Source of the DNA: Idiomarina sp. PL1-037
GTDB taxonomy: Bacteria > Pseudomonadota > Gammaproteobacteria > Enterobacterales > Alteromonadaceae
Direction: 5' to 3'
Assembly: GCF_034422975.1 (NCBI RefSeq)
Contig: NZ_CP139873.1
Coordinates: 2,170,001 to 2,234,000 of the forward strand
DNA length: 64,000 nucleotides
Shown piece by piece: positions 49,077 to 57,699 of the stretch (its first letter is position 1; each line of letters begins with the position of its first letter). Both the position numbers and the translations under genes were made by a program. The notes beneath the pieces were generated by a model. It did no database searches. It was not told the origin of the DNA and worked only from the letters and a program-made list of their open reading frames with translations.

Positions 49077-49622
49077 ATGGCGAACAATGAATACGAACAA
49101 GCCACTCTCGGTGGTGGTTGCTTCTGGTGTGTTGAGTCAGCCTTCCTTCAGGTAAAAGGCATTCAGTCGGTTAAGTCAGGTTACACTGGCGGTCATACAA
49201 CTGACCCAACCTACGAGCAGGTTTGCAGTGGCGAAACGGGACATGCCGAAGTCGCGCAACTCCAATACGATCCAGAGCAGATCTCTTACCGTCAAATCTT
49301 AGAAATCTTTTTCACTCTGCACGATCCAACTCAGGTGAATCGTCAGGGCAACGATGTCGGTACTCAATATCGCACATCAATTTTCTATCATAACGACGCG
49401 CAAAAACGCGAAGCCGAAGACATTATTGCAGAGTTGGAAGCTGATGACGCTTTTGCTGCTCCTATCGCAACAGAAGTAACTGAGCTGGGAACGTTTTATC
49501 CGGCCGAGGATTATCACGAAAACTACTACGCCAGAAACCCGGAAAACCCCTATTGTCAGGCGGTAATTTCACCGAAGCTGGCTAAATTCCGTAAAACCTT
49601 TGCCGGCTTGCTGAAAGACTAA
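49077..49622 (+). CDS. msrA: Peptide methionine sulfoxide reductase MsrA
   Basis: MsrA reduces the S form of methionine sulfoxide in proteins and free methionine. The 181-residue form has the catalytic GGCFWCVE near residues 13-20 and family motifs [10 protein letters not shown] and EVAQLQYDP. The ATG at 49077 follows AAGGAG by 7 bases; an earlier in-frame start at 49056 would include that site. The gene converges on iscS, overlapping it by 4 bases at the stop codons. Confidence 0.95.
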   Translation: MANNEYEQATLGGGCFWCVESAFLQVKGIQSVKSGYTGGHTTDPTYEQVCSGETGHAEVAQLQYDPEQISYRQILEIFFTLHDPTQVNRQGNDVGTQYRTSIFYHNDAQKREAEDIIAELEADDAFAAPIATEVTELGTFYPAEDYHENYYARNPENPYCQAVISPKLAKFRKTFAGLLKD

Positions 49623-50776
49623 GCAGCGCCTCGCAAAGTACCTACAGTGCGGTGGATAAGTTCTATCGCACTATCAATGTCTTCTTCGGAAGTATAACGG
49701 CCAATGCTAAAGCGCAGTGAACTCATTGCCAGCTCATGCCCAACCCCTAAAGCACTGAGAACATACGAAGGCTCGACGCTAGCCGATGTGCAAGCTGAGC
49801 CAGACGAAAGCGCGAGATCTTTTAACGCCATTAGCAGCAATTCGCCATCTACCCCGGCAAAACTGATGTTAGTAATATGCGGTACCCGTTGCTGGTCAGA
49901 GCCATTCAAGGTTACACCTTCTAACTGGCTAACCCCCTTCCATAAACGCTGACGGAGGTTTTCCACTCGCGCAGGCTCAAGATCCAGCTCGCTAAGAACA
50001 AGCTCTGCAGCAACACCCATGCCGACAATCTGGTGTGTTGGTAAAGTGCCTGAACGCATGCCTCGTTCGTGCCCCCCGCCATGCATTTGCGCAAGCAGCC
50101 GAACCCGCGGAGTGCGGCGTACATACAATGCGCCAATACCCTTGGGGCCATACATCTTGTGCGCAGAAAGTGACATTAAATCGACCGGTAATTCCGCCAT
50201 ATCCATTGGCACTTTGCCGGACGCCTGAGCGGCATCGACATGAAATACTGTGCCATTTTCACGGCACAAGTGACCTATAGTGCTTGTATCCTGAAGCACG
50301 CCAATTTCGTTATTAACCAGCATTACGCTCACTAACACCGTATCTTCGCGTAAGGCTGAGCGAAACATATCCATATCGAGCAACCCGTCTGTTCCGACAT
50401 CCAGATAAGTCACTTCAAAGCCTTCTTTTTCCAACTGCGCGCAGGTATCTAATACCGCTTTATGCTCGGTTTTAAGCGTAATAATGTGCTTGCCTTTAGC
50501 GGAGTAGTATTGAGCTGCGCCTTTTATGGCAAGGTTATCTGATTCTGTAGCACCTGAGGTAAAAACAATTTCGCGCGAGTCGGCATTAATAAGGTCAGCA
50601 ACCTGATTTCGGGCTATATCGACAGCTTCTTCTGCCTGCCAGCCGTACTTATGCGAACGCGATGCCGGGTTACCAAACAAGCCGTCCTGCATTAAACAAC
50701 CCATCATTTTTTCTGCTACAACAGGATCGACTGGCGTGGTTGCAGCATAATCAAAATAAAGGGGTAACTTAGACAC
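49619..50776 (-). CDS. iscS: Cysteine desulfurase IscS (short C-terminus)
   Basis: A PLP enzyme that takes sulfur from cysteine for iron-sulfur clusters and tRNA thiolation. The 385 residues carry the PLP lysine in [11 protein letters not shown] and the active cysteine in [14 protein letters not shown]. coli IscS has 404 residues; this one stops after [10 protein letters not shown] and lacks the last ~20, which in E. coli include the segment that touches IscU. iscR is 30 bases upstream, but iscU-iscA-hscBA-fdx do not follow; msrA meets the 3' end instead. It could be an IscS working with a distant iscU or a NifS-like variant. Confidence 0.9.
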   Translation of the reverse strand: MSKLPLYFDYAATTPVDPVVAEKMMGCLMQDGLFGNPASRSHKYGWQAEEAVDIARNQVADLINADSREIVFTSGATESDNLAIKGAAQYYSAKGKHIITLKTEHKAVLDTCAQLEKEGFEVTYLDVGTDGLLDMDMFRSALREDTVLVSVMLVNNEIGVLQDTSTIGHLCRENGTVFHVDAAQASGKVPMDMAELPVDLMSLSAHKMYGPKGIGALYVRRTPRVRLLAQMHGGGHERGMRSGTLPTHQIVGMGVAAELVLSELDLEPARVENLRQRLWKGVSQLEGVTLNGSDQQRVPHITNISFAGVDGELLLMALKDLALSSGSACTSASVEPSYVLSALGVGHELAMSSLRFSIGRYTSEEDIDSAIELIHRTVGTLRGAA

Positions 50777-50806
50777 TTGCTTGCTCCTGACAACTTAAAG
50801 GCAATA

Positions 50807-51286
50807 TTATAGGTGAGAGTTTAACTTAATCTCTTCTTCACTGTGGTTATGCAACGAGTTCTGTCTATTCAGAACATCACCCACGTCCTGTTTCTTCATC
50901 AACTCAGCCAGCGTAATACCGTCCAGAAAGTCGGATATTCTGTCGCTTAACCCTTCCCACAAAGAATGGGTCAGACAACGTTCCCCGCCCTGACAGTTAG
51001 CTTTTCCCTGACAACGTGTTGCATCAATCGACTCGTCAACCGCATGAATGACGGCACCAACAGAGATATCATTTGCGCCACACCCCAGACGATAGCCACC
51101 ACCCGGACCTCGCACACTGTCCACCAGCCCATGCTTACGTAAGCGCGAAAACAACTGCTCTAAATACGACAGGGATATTCCCTGACGTTCAGAAATATCC
51201 GCTAACGGCACCGGACCATTTGCCGTAAAAAGCGCAACGTCCAGCATAGCTGTTACTGCGTATCGACCTTTTGACGTCAGGCGCAT
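50807..51286 (-). CDS. iscR: Iron-sulfur cluster regulator IscR
   Basis: An Rrf2-family regulator that holds a [2Fe-2S] cluster and represses its own operon when clusters are plentiful. The 159 residues include the N-terminal winged helix ([19 protein letters not shown]; helix [20 protein letters not shown]) and the three cluster cysteines in [14 protein letters not shown] near-consensus type 1 site lies 50 bases upstream. Confidence 0.95.
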   Translation of the reverse strand: MRLTSKGRYAVTAMLDVALFTANGPVPLADISERQGISLSYLEQLFSRLRKHGLVDSVRGPGGGYRLGCGANDISVGAVIHAVDESIDATRCQGKANCQGGERCLTHSLWEGLSDRISDFLDGITLAELMKKQDVGDVLNRQNSLHNHSEEEIKLNSHL

Positions 51287-51335
51287 GGTGGTTTCCTCTG
51301 CTGTTTAATTCATCGTTAATGTATTGAGATTCTAC

Positions 51336-51360
51336 ATTCCCGACTATTTTAGTCAAGTAT
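51336..51360 (-). promoter_or_regulatory. Type 1 IscR binding site upstream of iscR
   Basis: Read on the minus strand, ATACTTGACT-AAAA-TAGTCGGGAAT fits the 25-base E. coli type 1 motif (ATASYYGACT-RWWW-YAGTCRRSTAT in outline) at all but one defined position. The inverted GACT/AGTC cores are spaced as expected. It overlaps the last codons of trmJ. This indicates the usual negative autoregulation by holo-IscR. Confidence 0.8.
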
Positions 51361-52075
51361 TGCCCGTTGATTTGTCCACAGAGGCTAAGATACCGCGTAA
51401 AATATTAATTTCATTTTCTTCCGGGCGGGCGCGGTTAAATAGACGACGCAATTTCGTCATGACTTGTCCGGGGTGCTCACGAACGATAAATCCGGTTTGC
51501 CCCAGAGTTTTTTCAAGATGCTCATAGAATCGTTCTAAATCTTCAGCGCGTGGGTATTCCGGTAAGTTTTCCGGGGCGCGTTGTTTCGATTCAAGCCACT
51601 GCATACGGAGCTCATAACTCACCGTCTGCACCGCCATAGCCAGGTTCAGTGAACTGTAATCGGGGTTAGTCGGTATGTGTAAGTGAAACTGACTTTGTTG
51701 TAGCTCTTCGTTGGTTAACCCACTGTTTTCACGGCCAAAAACCAGAGCAACCTGATGCTGACTGGTCTCCTCCAATACTTTTGCCGCACATTCCCGCGGA
51801 CCTAACAACGGCCAGTCTAAGGTCCGATTCCGGGCACTGGTGGCAATAACCAGACCACAGTCGGCTATGGCTTCCTGCAGAGTATCCACAATAATCGCCG
51901 ACGCCAAAATATCAGTTGCACCAGCAGCCAACGCCGATGCGTGACTGTCAGGCTCCTGCACAGGATCCACTAAGGTCAATTTGGACAACCCCATAGTTTT
52001 CATGGCACGGGCGACAGAGCCTATGTTTCCGGTATGAGACGTATTCACCAGAACAATACGAATGTTATCAAGCAT
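51353..52075 (-). CDS. trmJ: tRNA (Cm32/Um32) methyltransferase TrmJ
   Basis: A SPOUT-class enzyme that 2'-O-methylates residue 32 of the anticodon loop. The 240-residue form (E. coli 246) has the N-terminal [20 protein letters not shown] and the C-terminal knot motifs [13 protein letters not shown] and [17 protein letters not shown]. The ATG at 52075 is preceded by AAGGGA. An earlier in-frame start at 52189 would overlap suhB. Its place before iscR matches E. coli. Confidence 0.95.
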   Translation of the reverse strand: MLDNIRIVLVNTSHTGNIGSVARAMKTMGLSKLTLVDPVQEPDSHASALAAGATDILASAIIVDTLQEAIADCGLVIATSARNRTLDWPLLGPRECAAKVLEETSQHQVALVFGRENSGLTNEELQQSQFHLHIPTNPDYSSLNLAMAVQTVSYELRMQWLESKQRAPENLPEYPRAEDLERFYEHLEKTLGQTGFIVREHPGQVMTKLRRLFNRARPEENEINILRGILASVDKSTGNT

Positions 52076-52114
52076 GGCGTTTCCCTTGAGTTTTTCTCGG
52101 CTTATGGAAAAGTT

Positions 52115-52143
52115 TGGCATGATACCGTAACACTGGTATGATC
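52115..52143 (+). promoter_or_regulatory. Candidate sigma-70 promoter of suhB
   Basis: TTGGCA (52115-52120), a 17-base spacer and TATGAT (52138-52143) match five of six bases each of the -35 and -10 consensus. It ends 40 bases before the suhB start, in the divergent gap with trmJ. Confidence 0.65.
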
Positions 52144-52183
52144 CGCGACCGAAAATTGTTCTTTTACAGCACAGGTAATTGGT

Positions 52184-52960
52184 ATGCATCCGATGTTAAA
52201 TATTGCGGTGCGCGCAGCGCGTGCGGCCGGCAAAATTTTAGTTAAAAATTTCGACCAGGGCAGTCCTGTTGAAGCCGAATCAAAAGGTTTGAACGACTGG
52301 GTTACTGATATGGATAAAGCCGCAGAGCAGGCTATTATCAACACCATTAAAAAGTCTTACCCTGATCACGGCATCATCGCAGAAGAAAGCGGTACTCAGG
52401 CTGGAAAAGAAAACGACTTCCAGTGGGTTATTGATCCGCTAGACGGCACGACCAATTACATGCGCGGTATCCCTCATTTTTGTATCTCCATAGCGTTACT
52501 TCACAAAGGTTCTGTTCAACAGGCCGTTGTTTACGATCCTATGCGCGAAGAGTTATTCACCGCTACCCGCGGCGCCGGTGCACAGCTAAATGGTCGTCGT
52601 TTACGTATTTCACCTAAAGTGGAATTAAAAGGCGCTATTCTAGCAACAGGCTTCCCGTTCAAAATGAAAAACCGGACGCCCGAATATTTGGAAATGTTCA
52701 GCAAGTTATTTGAGCACTGTGCCGATGTTCGTCGCGCAGGCGCAGCAGCACTGGATTTAGCTTACGTTGCAGCAGCACGCCACGACGCCTTCTGGGAAAT
52801 GGGTCTTAAGCCCTGGGATATGTTGGCTGGCGAATTATTGGTTCGCGAAGCCGGTGGCATAGTCAGTGACTTTCAGGGTGGCCACAACTACATTCAGTCA
52901 GGCAACATAGCAGCCGGTGCGCCAAAAGCATTAAAACAAATGCTGGCACAAATTCGCTAA
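52184..52960 (+). CDS. suhB: Inositol monophosphatase / ribosome biogenesis factor SuhB
   Basis: A Mg-dependent phosphatase that also joins the rRNA antitermination complex in E. coli. The 258 residues show the metal-site motifs [22 protein letters not shown] and the C-terminal [28 protein letters not shown] lies before the ATG. It diverges from trmJ as in E. coli and ends at a strong terminator. Confidence 0.95.
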   Translation: MHPMLNIAVRAARAAGKILVKNFDQGSPVEAESKGLNDWVTDMDKAAEQAIINTIKKSYPDHGIIAEESGTQAGKENDFQWVIDPLDGTTNYMRGIPHFCISIALLHKGSVQQAVVYDPMREELFTATRGAGAQLNGRRLRISPKVELKGAILATGFPFKMKNRTPEYLEMFSKLFEHCADVRRAGAAALDLAYVAAARHDAFWEMGLKPWDMLAGELLVREAGGIVSDFQGGHNYIQSGNIAAGAPKALKQMLAQIR

Positions 52961-52998
52961 GCTCTTTCTAAAAACAAGAGCAGTAAGCCCAAAAGCAA

Positions 52999-53034
52999 AA
53001 CGCCGTCTGAGGTAACCCAGACGGCGTTCTTTTT
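52999..53034. terminator. Terminator after suhB, shared with the DUF3545 gene
   Basis: An 11-base stem, AACGCCGTCTG / CAGACGGCGTT, with an 8-base loop, then CTTTTT on the plus strand. The converging small gene at 53033-53203 ends inside the T tract. Confidence 0.92.
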
Positions 53035-53203
53035 ATAGTTCGATTTCTTCTAAATCGAGTTCAAGCGAGTAATCCATATCAGAGAGTTCTTCCCGCAACC
53101 GGTACTTCTCTTTTAGTTGTTCTATTTCACGCCATTTACGTTTTGCCGCGCGACCCTTACCAGACTTGTCATTAACCTTTTGCAGTTCTTCTGAATGATC
53201 CAT
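53033..53203 (-). CDS. DUF3545-family small protein
   Basis: A 56-residue protein with core KRKWREIEQLKEKYRLREEL (residues 21-40) and an acidic tail. This matches my memory of DUF3545, a family of short charged proteins in Vibrio, Shewanella and Alteromonas with no assigned function. The core is probably one long helix. AGAGGG lies 7 bases before the ATG. It converges on suhB and its stop codon sits in the terminator T tract. Confidence 0.8.
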   Translation of the reverse strand: MDHSEELQKVNDKSGKGRAAKRKWREIEQLKEKYRLREELSDMDYSLELDLEEIEL

Positions 53204-53371
53204 GTTATGACCCTCTGCTTTTTTGATACAACTTTTTTAATTATGGTATTAGCGCTGCAGTTAATCTGTTTGTTAACAAAAAAACCACAACTCATAAGTA
53301 CCACACACCAAGTCACATTAAAAGAACTTTGTTACTATTTTGTTAACAATTGATGGCAAACGTGTGAAGAA

Positions 53372-53467
53372 TTAGGTGATCAATTCAACTTGAGGGTAAT
53401 GCGTTTTGAAAAATTCGCGGACTGAATTGAGCTGCTGAATGGGGAATAGATGGTCACTCGAGACTTG
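53372..53467 (-). pseudogene. In-frame continuation of the membrane-protein gene beyond an amber codon
   Basis: Directly after the TAG stop of the neighbouring gene (53468-53470) the same frame stays open for 31 residues and ends in TAA at 53372. The stretch (SSDHLFPIQQLNSVREFFK, then HYPQVELIT) has ordinary protein composition and a predicted amphipathic helix. It looks like the original C-terminus, cut off by a CAG-to-TAG change. Confidence 0.65.
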
Positions 53468-53809
53468 CTAATTAAAAGGGAACTGTAAAATAGCGTATTC
53501 CTCGTCGTACTCGCCCACCGCTACGCGTTTCAGTTTTTTATTGGGGACTTGTTCCAAACCAACACGTAACTTGTCACCATTCACATCTAACAAAGTCATG
53601 ATATTTTTAACTTTATTCTGCTCTCGATCTCTGGAGCTAATAAGCGACGCAGAGGCAACGATTGCGGCTACGAACAAAACTGCAAATCCCTGGCCGATAA
53701 AGTGCAAGAGCGTAAAGTAACTAAGGTAGATGGTTAATAACCAGAGCCAGGCAGGAATGCCTTTGATTTTCCGGGCCAGCCTCGCCCTAAGGGTTTGTTC
53801 TTTATACAT
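53468..53809 (-). CDS. Small membrane protein, probably truncated by an amber codon
   Basis: A 113-residue protein of no recognised family. A basic N-terminus leads into two close membrane helices (AWLWLLTIYLSYFTLLHF and GFAVLFVAAIVASASLI, about 19-60). The rest is soluble and ends with EYAILQFPFN, then TAG. Coding-like sequence continues in frame for another 31 residues to a TAA at 53372, so this is likely a shortened allele of a ~145-residue protein. It starts 3 bases after the NERD gene, so the two are probably co-expressed. Confidence 0.65.
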   Translation of the reverse strand: MYKEQTLRARLARKIKGIPAWLWLLTIYLSYFTLLHFIGQGFAVLFVAAIVASASLISSRDREQNKVKNIMTLLDVNGDKLRVGLEQVPNKKLKRVAVGEYDEEYAILQFPFN

Positions 53810-53812
53810 CCT

Positions 53813-54520
53813 TCAGCTCGTCATTTGCTTAAGTTCTATTAATTGTTGGACGACTTTCTCAACATTTAACGGTGCCCGCTTGGGCTGATAGTTCAAAATA
53901 TACTCGACCAGCCCTTTACGTTCAATCACTGGCACGCTGGGTGGTGAAGACAATTTAACCCGAGCGCTGCGGTGTGAGAAAAACACAACGCCGTCTATCC
54001 AGGTAGATGCGCGGTTTTTCTTCAAATGCTCTGCCAATACATGTATTTGCTTTTTTAACTGCTTTATTGGATTTCGAACTTTGGCTGTATACCGGCCACC
54101 TTTGCGCCCTACTTTATGGGCTACCCAATTAGAAGATTGCTCATCTCCCGTTACTTTAGAGTTGTTGTTTTTTACTTCCACAACAAACACACCGTTAGGG
54201 CCCACCACGATTAAATCCAGCTCCGTGAAGCCGCGTTTTGCTCGCGAATTGGGTACGTCGACCTGATTAAACAGCACATAGCTATCGGGGAGCTTTTTTA
54301 GCAGCTTCAGTGTTTTTAATTCGCCTCTGGCACCCGAACGCTTAGTAGATGCCGCCCCAATAATACTGAAGAGGTAAATTAATCCGACAACCCACCAGAA
54401 GTTTGGTAATTTGTACATTAAAAAGCCCGCAATAGGTGCGCCAATAATAGCGACCCATACGCGGGCTTTATTCACTTCCTGAGAGAGACGATTTTTGGTT
54501 ATGTACTGCGTGTCGGCCAT
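53813..54520 (-). CDS. NERD-domain membrane protein
   Basis: A 235-residue protein with two N-terminal membrane helices (about 23-37 and 42-57) and a NERD nuclease-related domain from about 65 to 175. Its hallmark is ELDLIVVGPNGVFVVEVKN (about 107-125), which carries the D...E-x-K pattern of the PD-(D/E)xK nuclease fold. NERD proteins are linked by family knowledge to DNA processing, but few have been studied and a nuclease activity here is inference. It is followed at 3 bases by a small membrane protein; both anchors suggest a membrane complex. Confidence 0.82.
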   Translation of the reverse strand: MADTQYITKNRLSQEVNKARVWVAIIGAPIAGFLMYKLPNFWWVVGLIYLFSIIGAASTKRSGARGELKTLKLLKKLPDSYVLFNQVDVPNSRAKRGFTELDLIVVGPNGVFVVEVKNNNSKVTGDEQSSNWVAHKVGRKGGRYTAKVRNPIKQLKKQIHVLAEHLKKNRASTWIDGVVFFSHRSARVKLSSPPSVPVIERKGLVEYILNYQPKRAPLNVEKVVQQLIELKQMTS

Positions 54521-54597
54521 GACAATTTGACTGCTTTATTTCCCAAACTGGTGGCTATATTAAACCACCAAAACAGACATTCGTCAGCTTTAATCCC

Positions 54598-54897
54598 TTA
54601 CTGCTTTTGCCTTATAGCCTCAATCAATTCTTCTTTACTCATTTGGCTGCGGTTATCAATATTAAGCTGCTGCGCTCTATTGTATAGCTCATCTTTGGTG
54701 CGCTCCTCCAGCCGAGTATTGGGATTACCTGTCCCCTGAGTAGTGGTGTTATCGGTAACCCCCTCCTCGCGTCGCTGCTTATTCACAGTGCGACTGGCAA
54801 TTTCCTCTGCTTCGTCTTCACTCTTTCCGTCATCCAGCTGTGACTGCTTAATATGCTGATACATACGCTCGTCTTTGTCGCGCCAAACGTCTGGCAT
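54598..54897 (-). CDS. Small hydrophilic protein with Rho_N-like C-terminus
   Basis: A 99-residue charged protein. The N-terminal half (WRDKDERMYQHIKQSQLDDG, DEAEEIASRTVNKQRREEG) resembles short proteins often annotated as plasmid stabilisation or stress proteins. The last ~35 residues resemble the Rho N-terminal/SAP helix-extended-helix module (RTKDELYNRAQQLNIDNRS, KEELIEAIR), a nucleic-acid-binding fold. The ATG at 54897 follows AAGGAGGG. Its function is unknown. The next upstream gene is another small hydrophilic protein. Confidence 0.75.
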   Translation of the reverse strand: MPDVWRDKDERMYQHIKQSQLDDGKSEDEAEEIASRTVNKQRREEGVTDNTTTQGTGNPNTRLEERTKDELYNRAQQLNIDNRSQMSKEELIEAIRQKQ

Positions 54898-54926
54898 GGT
54901 TCCCTCCTTTCTCAATCAGACGATAA

Positions 54927-55124
54927 TTACTGAGAGTCCCGGCCACGTTGCTCCGGGGCTATCTGCTTATCTTTCTGCGAGTGAGTGTCATGAGTTGAAT
55001 TTGGCCGACTGTGGTCTTCACGGCTCTGGTTTTCTTTGTCCTGCTGCGACTGCAGCTTCCGCTTTTCTTCTTCGCTAAGATCCTGCTCGTCTTTTTTAAT
55101 TTTCGGATTCATTGGCCCAGTCAT
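54927..55124 (-). CDS. Small hydrophilic Gln/Lys/Asp-rich protein
   Basis: A 65-residue protein, almost wholly charged or polar (KIKKDEQDLSEEEKRKLQSQ, DKENQSREDHSRPNSTHD), probably disordered. No family was recognised. The strong AAGGAGG before the ATG and its place 29 bases upstream of the next small hydrophilic gene support it as real. Such pairs are common among stationary-phase or desiccation proteins; this is inference. Confidence 0.65.
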   Translation of the reverse strand: MTGPMNPKIKKDEQDLSEEEKRKLQSQQDKENQSREDHSRPNSTHDTHSQKDKQIAPEQRGRDSQ

Positions 55125-55311
55125 AAAGCCTCCTTAATCGTTAAAATGTCAGTGAGTTTCGCTTTCTCTACTATTAAGCCTAGTACAACACATCTTAAAA
55201 TAAAGATACGCAGGCCATCTTTACGGTTTATAGAATAGAGCAGGTGTAGCTGTGAAGATCTGATTCACAAAGGCTAACGTAATTGAATAAAAACAACTAA
55301 GTAGCCTGTTT

Positions 55312-55563
55312 ATGAATCTGACTGAATCTGAAGTATCGCGCGTTATAGAAATGGCGTGGGAAGACCGCACGCCATTTGAAGCTATTGAAGAACAATTTGG
55401 CCTACAGGAAAAGCAGGTTGTGAAGTTTATGCGTTCGCAACTTAAGCCCGGCAGTTTCCGCTTGTGGCGAGAACGTGTGTCGGGGCGCAATACCAAACAT
55501 CGAAAACTACGCCCCGCGGGAGTGTCGCGCGGCTACTGCCCAACACAATATAAACAGCGTTAG
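55312..55563 (+). CDS. TIGR03643/DUF2805 family protein
   Basis: An 83-residue protein matching the TIGR03643 pattern: IEMAWEDRTPFEAIEEQFGL at about 12-31, VVKFMRSQLKPGSFRLWRER, then RNTKHRKL. The first part looks like a helix-turn-helix. Function is not established in the family. It converges on the cytochrome b561 gene. Confidence 0.85.
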   Translation: MNLTESEVSRVIEMAWEDRTPFEAIEEQFGLQEKQVVKFMRSQLKPGSFRLWRERVSGRNTKHRKLRPAGVSRGYCPTQYKQR

Positions 55564-55574
55564 GCAATAACCTA

Positions 55575-56099
55575 CTAAAGCATACTTTTCAGAACCTTGT
55601 CCTTGCGGATAAAGTGATGATGCAAGGCCGCAGCAACGTGCAAAGCAACCAATGCCATAAGTGCTATTGCCAGCCAGCCGTGCAGTTCCCGGAATACAGC
55701 ATAGTTCTCAATATCGACAGTAAGCGCCGCCGGTAAGCGGAACCAGCCAAATACATCAATTGGCCGCCCGGCAAAGTACTGCATTAAGTACCCTGAAATT
55801 GGCATGGCGAACAACAGCAAATAAAGCAGCCAGTGAGAAGCCTTGGCGACAAATGTCTGCAAGCTTGATAAGTCACCGGGTAATGCCGGAATTTGATGGA
55901 ACAAACGATTAACTAAACGCGCAATAACCAGTACGGCAGCCACAACACCAAAGGCTTTGTGCACGGTTAAAATGCTTAACTGCCAAGGCTCCAAAGAGCG
56001 AACCATCAATAAACCAGCCGCCAGCATAGAAATAACCAAAGCCGCCATGGCCCAGTGAAACAGCCGCATCGACAAGGAAAACTGTTGTGTGTTACTCAT
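55575..56099 (-). CDS. Cytochrome b561
   Basis: A 174-residue four-helix di-heme membrane cytochrome. Probable heme ligands are His15 (RLFHWAMA), His47 (TVHKAFG), His140 (ELHGWLA) and His154 (ALHVAAA). Bacterial b561 proteins pass electrons from quinol across the membrane. It overlaps the SrpA-like catalase gene by 8 bases; the pairing with an exported heme protein suggests it is the electron donor, which is inference. Confidence 0.92.
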   Translation of the reverse strand: MSNTQQFSLSMRLFHWAMAALVISMLAAGLLMVRSLEPWQLSILTVHKAFGVVAAVLVIARLVNRLFHQIPALPGDLSSLQTFVAKASHWLLYLLLFAMPISGYLMQYFAGRPIDVFGWFRLPAALTVDIENYAVFRELHGWLAIALMALVALHVAAALHHHFIRKDKVLKSML

Positions 56100-57075
56100 T
56101 ACCCTGCTCCTCCAGCTCGCCCATTAACGCTTCTTTTGCTCTGCGCCTATAAGACTCAGCATAAGCAGCAGACCTGGCACGGAGTATGGGGTCACGGGTT
56201 GCTTCAATACCGGTTGGCAGCACCAGTGGGTCGTAATTTATACTATGGCATTCGCCCTGTAACTGCGGCGTTACCCCGGTAATAACAATTTGCCCCGCCG
56301 TAATCTGCTCACGTCTGTCCGGCCATGCCTTTGCTGGATTGTTCTCGTCATCTTCTCCATTTGCCAAAGTAAAAACCCAGTCAAAAACGACATTGTCTTC
56401 CGCTACCCGGTTGGTAATTTCGTCGTGCAGAGCATCCACACCCTCTAAGTTGTCAGCAGAAACTGAAACCGTCGGTTGCATAGTCCAGCGTACGGCTTGC
56501 TTTTCACCGTTTGAATTCACCAAATAAAACGCGTTAATGCTGTTATAAGTCTCAGCAGCAAAACTTCCGCTGGGTTGGTATTGGGCTTTCCAGTTTAAAA
56601 AGTCGCGGCTCTCAGGGTGTTCGGCAAAAAATGCTTGTATTGCTTTAGGGCCGGCCTGAATCGCCTGAATTTGCTGATAAAAAGTATGCGGATCTTTAAC
56701 CGCCATAACTGGCGGCGTATTCATTGCAATACGCCATTGCTCGGTCGAACTCATGGCAAAGCTCAGAGCTAAACTCCTTACCGGTGCTTTTAAGTCAGGC
56801 GCTGTTGGATTATTCCCTGCAACAGAAAAACGCCCGATAAAAGGCATGGAACCCGTTTCAAATAGTGTCGTTTTTGAATAGCTGGCTAACTGTCCGTTTG
56901 AACGAAACTCACCACTAAGGCAAATACCTTTTGCGTGAGCACGGCGAAAGCCTTCATGGGCGGTTTCTCCCTGCTGTAAATTCACAAACTCTTGTGCACT
57001 AACTTTTTTTGGTGGATCATCGGCTGCCACGCTCATTATTGGCGCCAACAATAATGCCAGATATTGTTTTTTCAT
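56092..57075 (-). CDS. Exported catalase-related peroxidase (SrpA-like)
   Basis: A 327-residue protein of the catalase fold, much shorter than true catalases. A signal peptide (cut near residue 17) precedes the core. Expected heme contacts are visible: distal His47 in RRAHAKGICLSGEF and the proximal tyrosine Tyr305 in ARSAAYAESYRRR. SrpA-like proteins are organic peroxidases with little catalase activity. The ATG at 57075 begins the signal peptide; an earlier in-frame start at 57117 does not. It lies between a DCC-family gene and cytochrome b561 on the same strand. Confidence 0.88.
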   Translation of the reverse strand: MKKQYLALLLAPIMSVAADDPPKKVSAQEFVNLQQGETAHEGFRRAHAKGICLSGEFRSNGQLASYSKTTLFETGSMPFIGRFSVAGNNPTAPDLKAPVRSLALSFAMSSTEQWRIAMNTPPVMAVKDPHTFYQQIQAIQAGPKAIQAFFAEHPESRDFLNWKAQYQPSGSFAAETYNSINAFYLVNSNGEKQAVRWTMQPTVSVSADNLEGVDALHDEITNRVAEDNVVFDWVFTLANGEDDENNPAKAWPDRREQITAGQIVITGVTPQLQGECHSINYDPLVLPTGIEATRDPILRARSAAYAESYRRRAKEALMGELEEQGNE

Positions 57076-57116
57076 ATTGAAAGTACTCTTGTTATCATTT
57101 TTCCAGCTAGAGTACA

Positions 57117-57515
57117 TCAGTCAATCGAGCACTGCGAGCAGCGTTCTTTACCTGTTAATAGCTTGGAAATGCGGTTGCGGTAACGCGCGAAAAATAAGTA
57201 GGCTTTATCGGCAAACCACCGAATGACAGGCCAGCGTAAAGGCGCGATCATCCAGCCTTTCCCCACCTGCGACCAGGCCGCATAGGTTACATCCAGACCA
57301 TAAATCATTTCACCGGAACGGGTCTGCCCGTGTAAATACTGGTTAGCCTTAGCAACGTCTACCGCAGGGTAACGCTGATTAAAATCCGGCTCGTTAATGT
57401 TTTCAAACTGAATCTTTCTTTGTTCATCCAGTTTCCTTAAATGCCGCATTTCTTTCACGCACAACGGACATCCACCATCGAAGAAAATCACCAATTTCGA
57501 ACTTTGCTCTGACAT
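57117..57515 (-). CDS. DCC-family thiol-disulfide oxidoreductase-like protein (DUF393)
   Basis: A 132-residue protein of DUF393. The defining DGGCPLC motif is near residues 14-20 and resembles a thioredoxin-type CxxC. A second CxxC is at the very C-terminus (CSQC). The middle has membrane-leaning segments (WMIAPLRWPVIRWFADKAYLFF). The family's biochemistry is poorly known. It is first in a strand run with the SrpA-like peroxidase and cytochrome b561. Confidence 0.88.
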   Translation of the reverse strand: MSEQSSKLVIFFDGGCPLCVKEMRHLRKLDEQRKIQFENINEPDFNQRYPAVDVAKANQYLHGQTRSGEMIYGLDVTYAAWSQVGKGWMIAPLRWPVIRWFADKAYLFFARYRNRISKLLTGKERCSQCSID

Positions 57516-57699
57516 TACAACCACCGTTTTGCGAATTACACCTTCTTATACGCTGTTTTTGCGTATTTGACTCATAATGTAATGCGAAAAGCGGTTTGCA
57601 AATGCCTAAGACTTATTTTCCCCGCTGGTCATCAATGGTATAAAGTTAAGTCTCTATAACAAAAACATAAACCATTCATCAGATAAGGAACCTCAGCAG

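Noticed and set aside
53122..53316. A 64-residue minus-strand open frame overlapping the DUF3545 gene
   Set aside because: It is out of frame with the better supported DUF3545 gene, has no ribosome binding site and odd composition.
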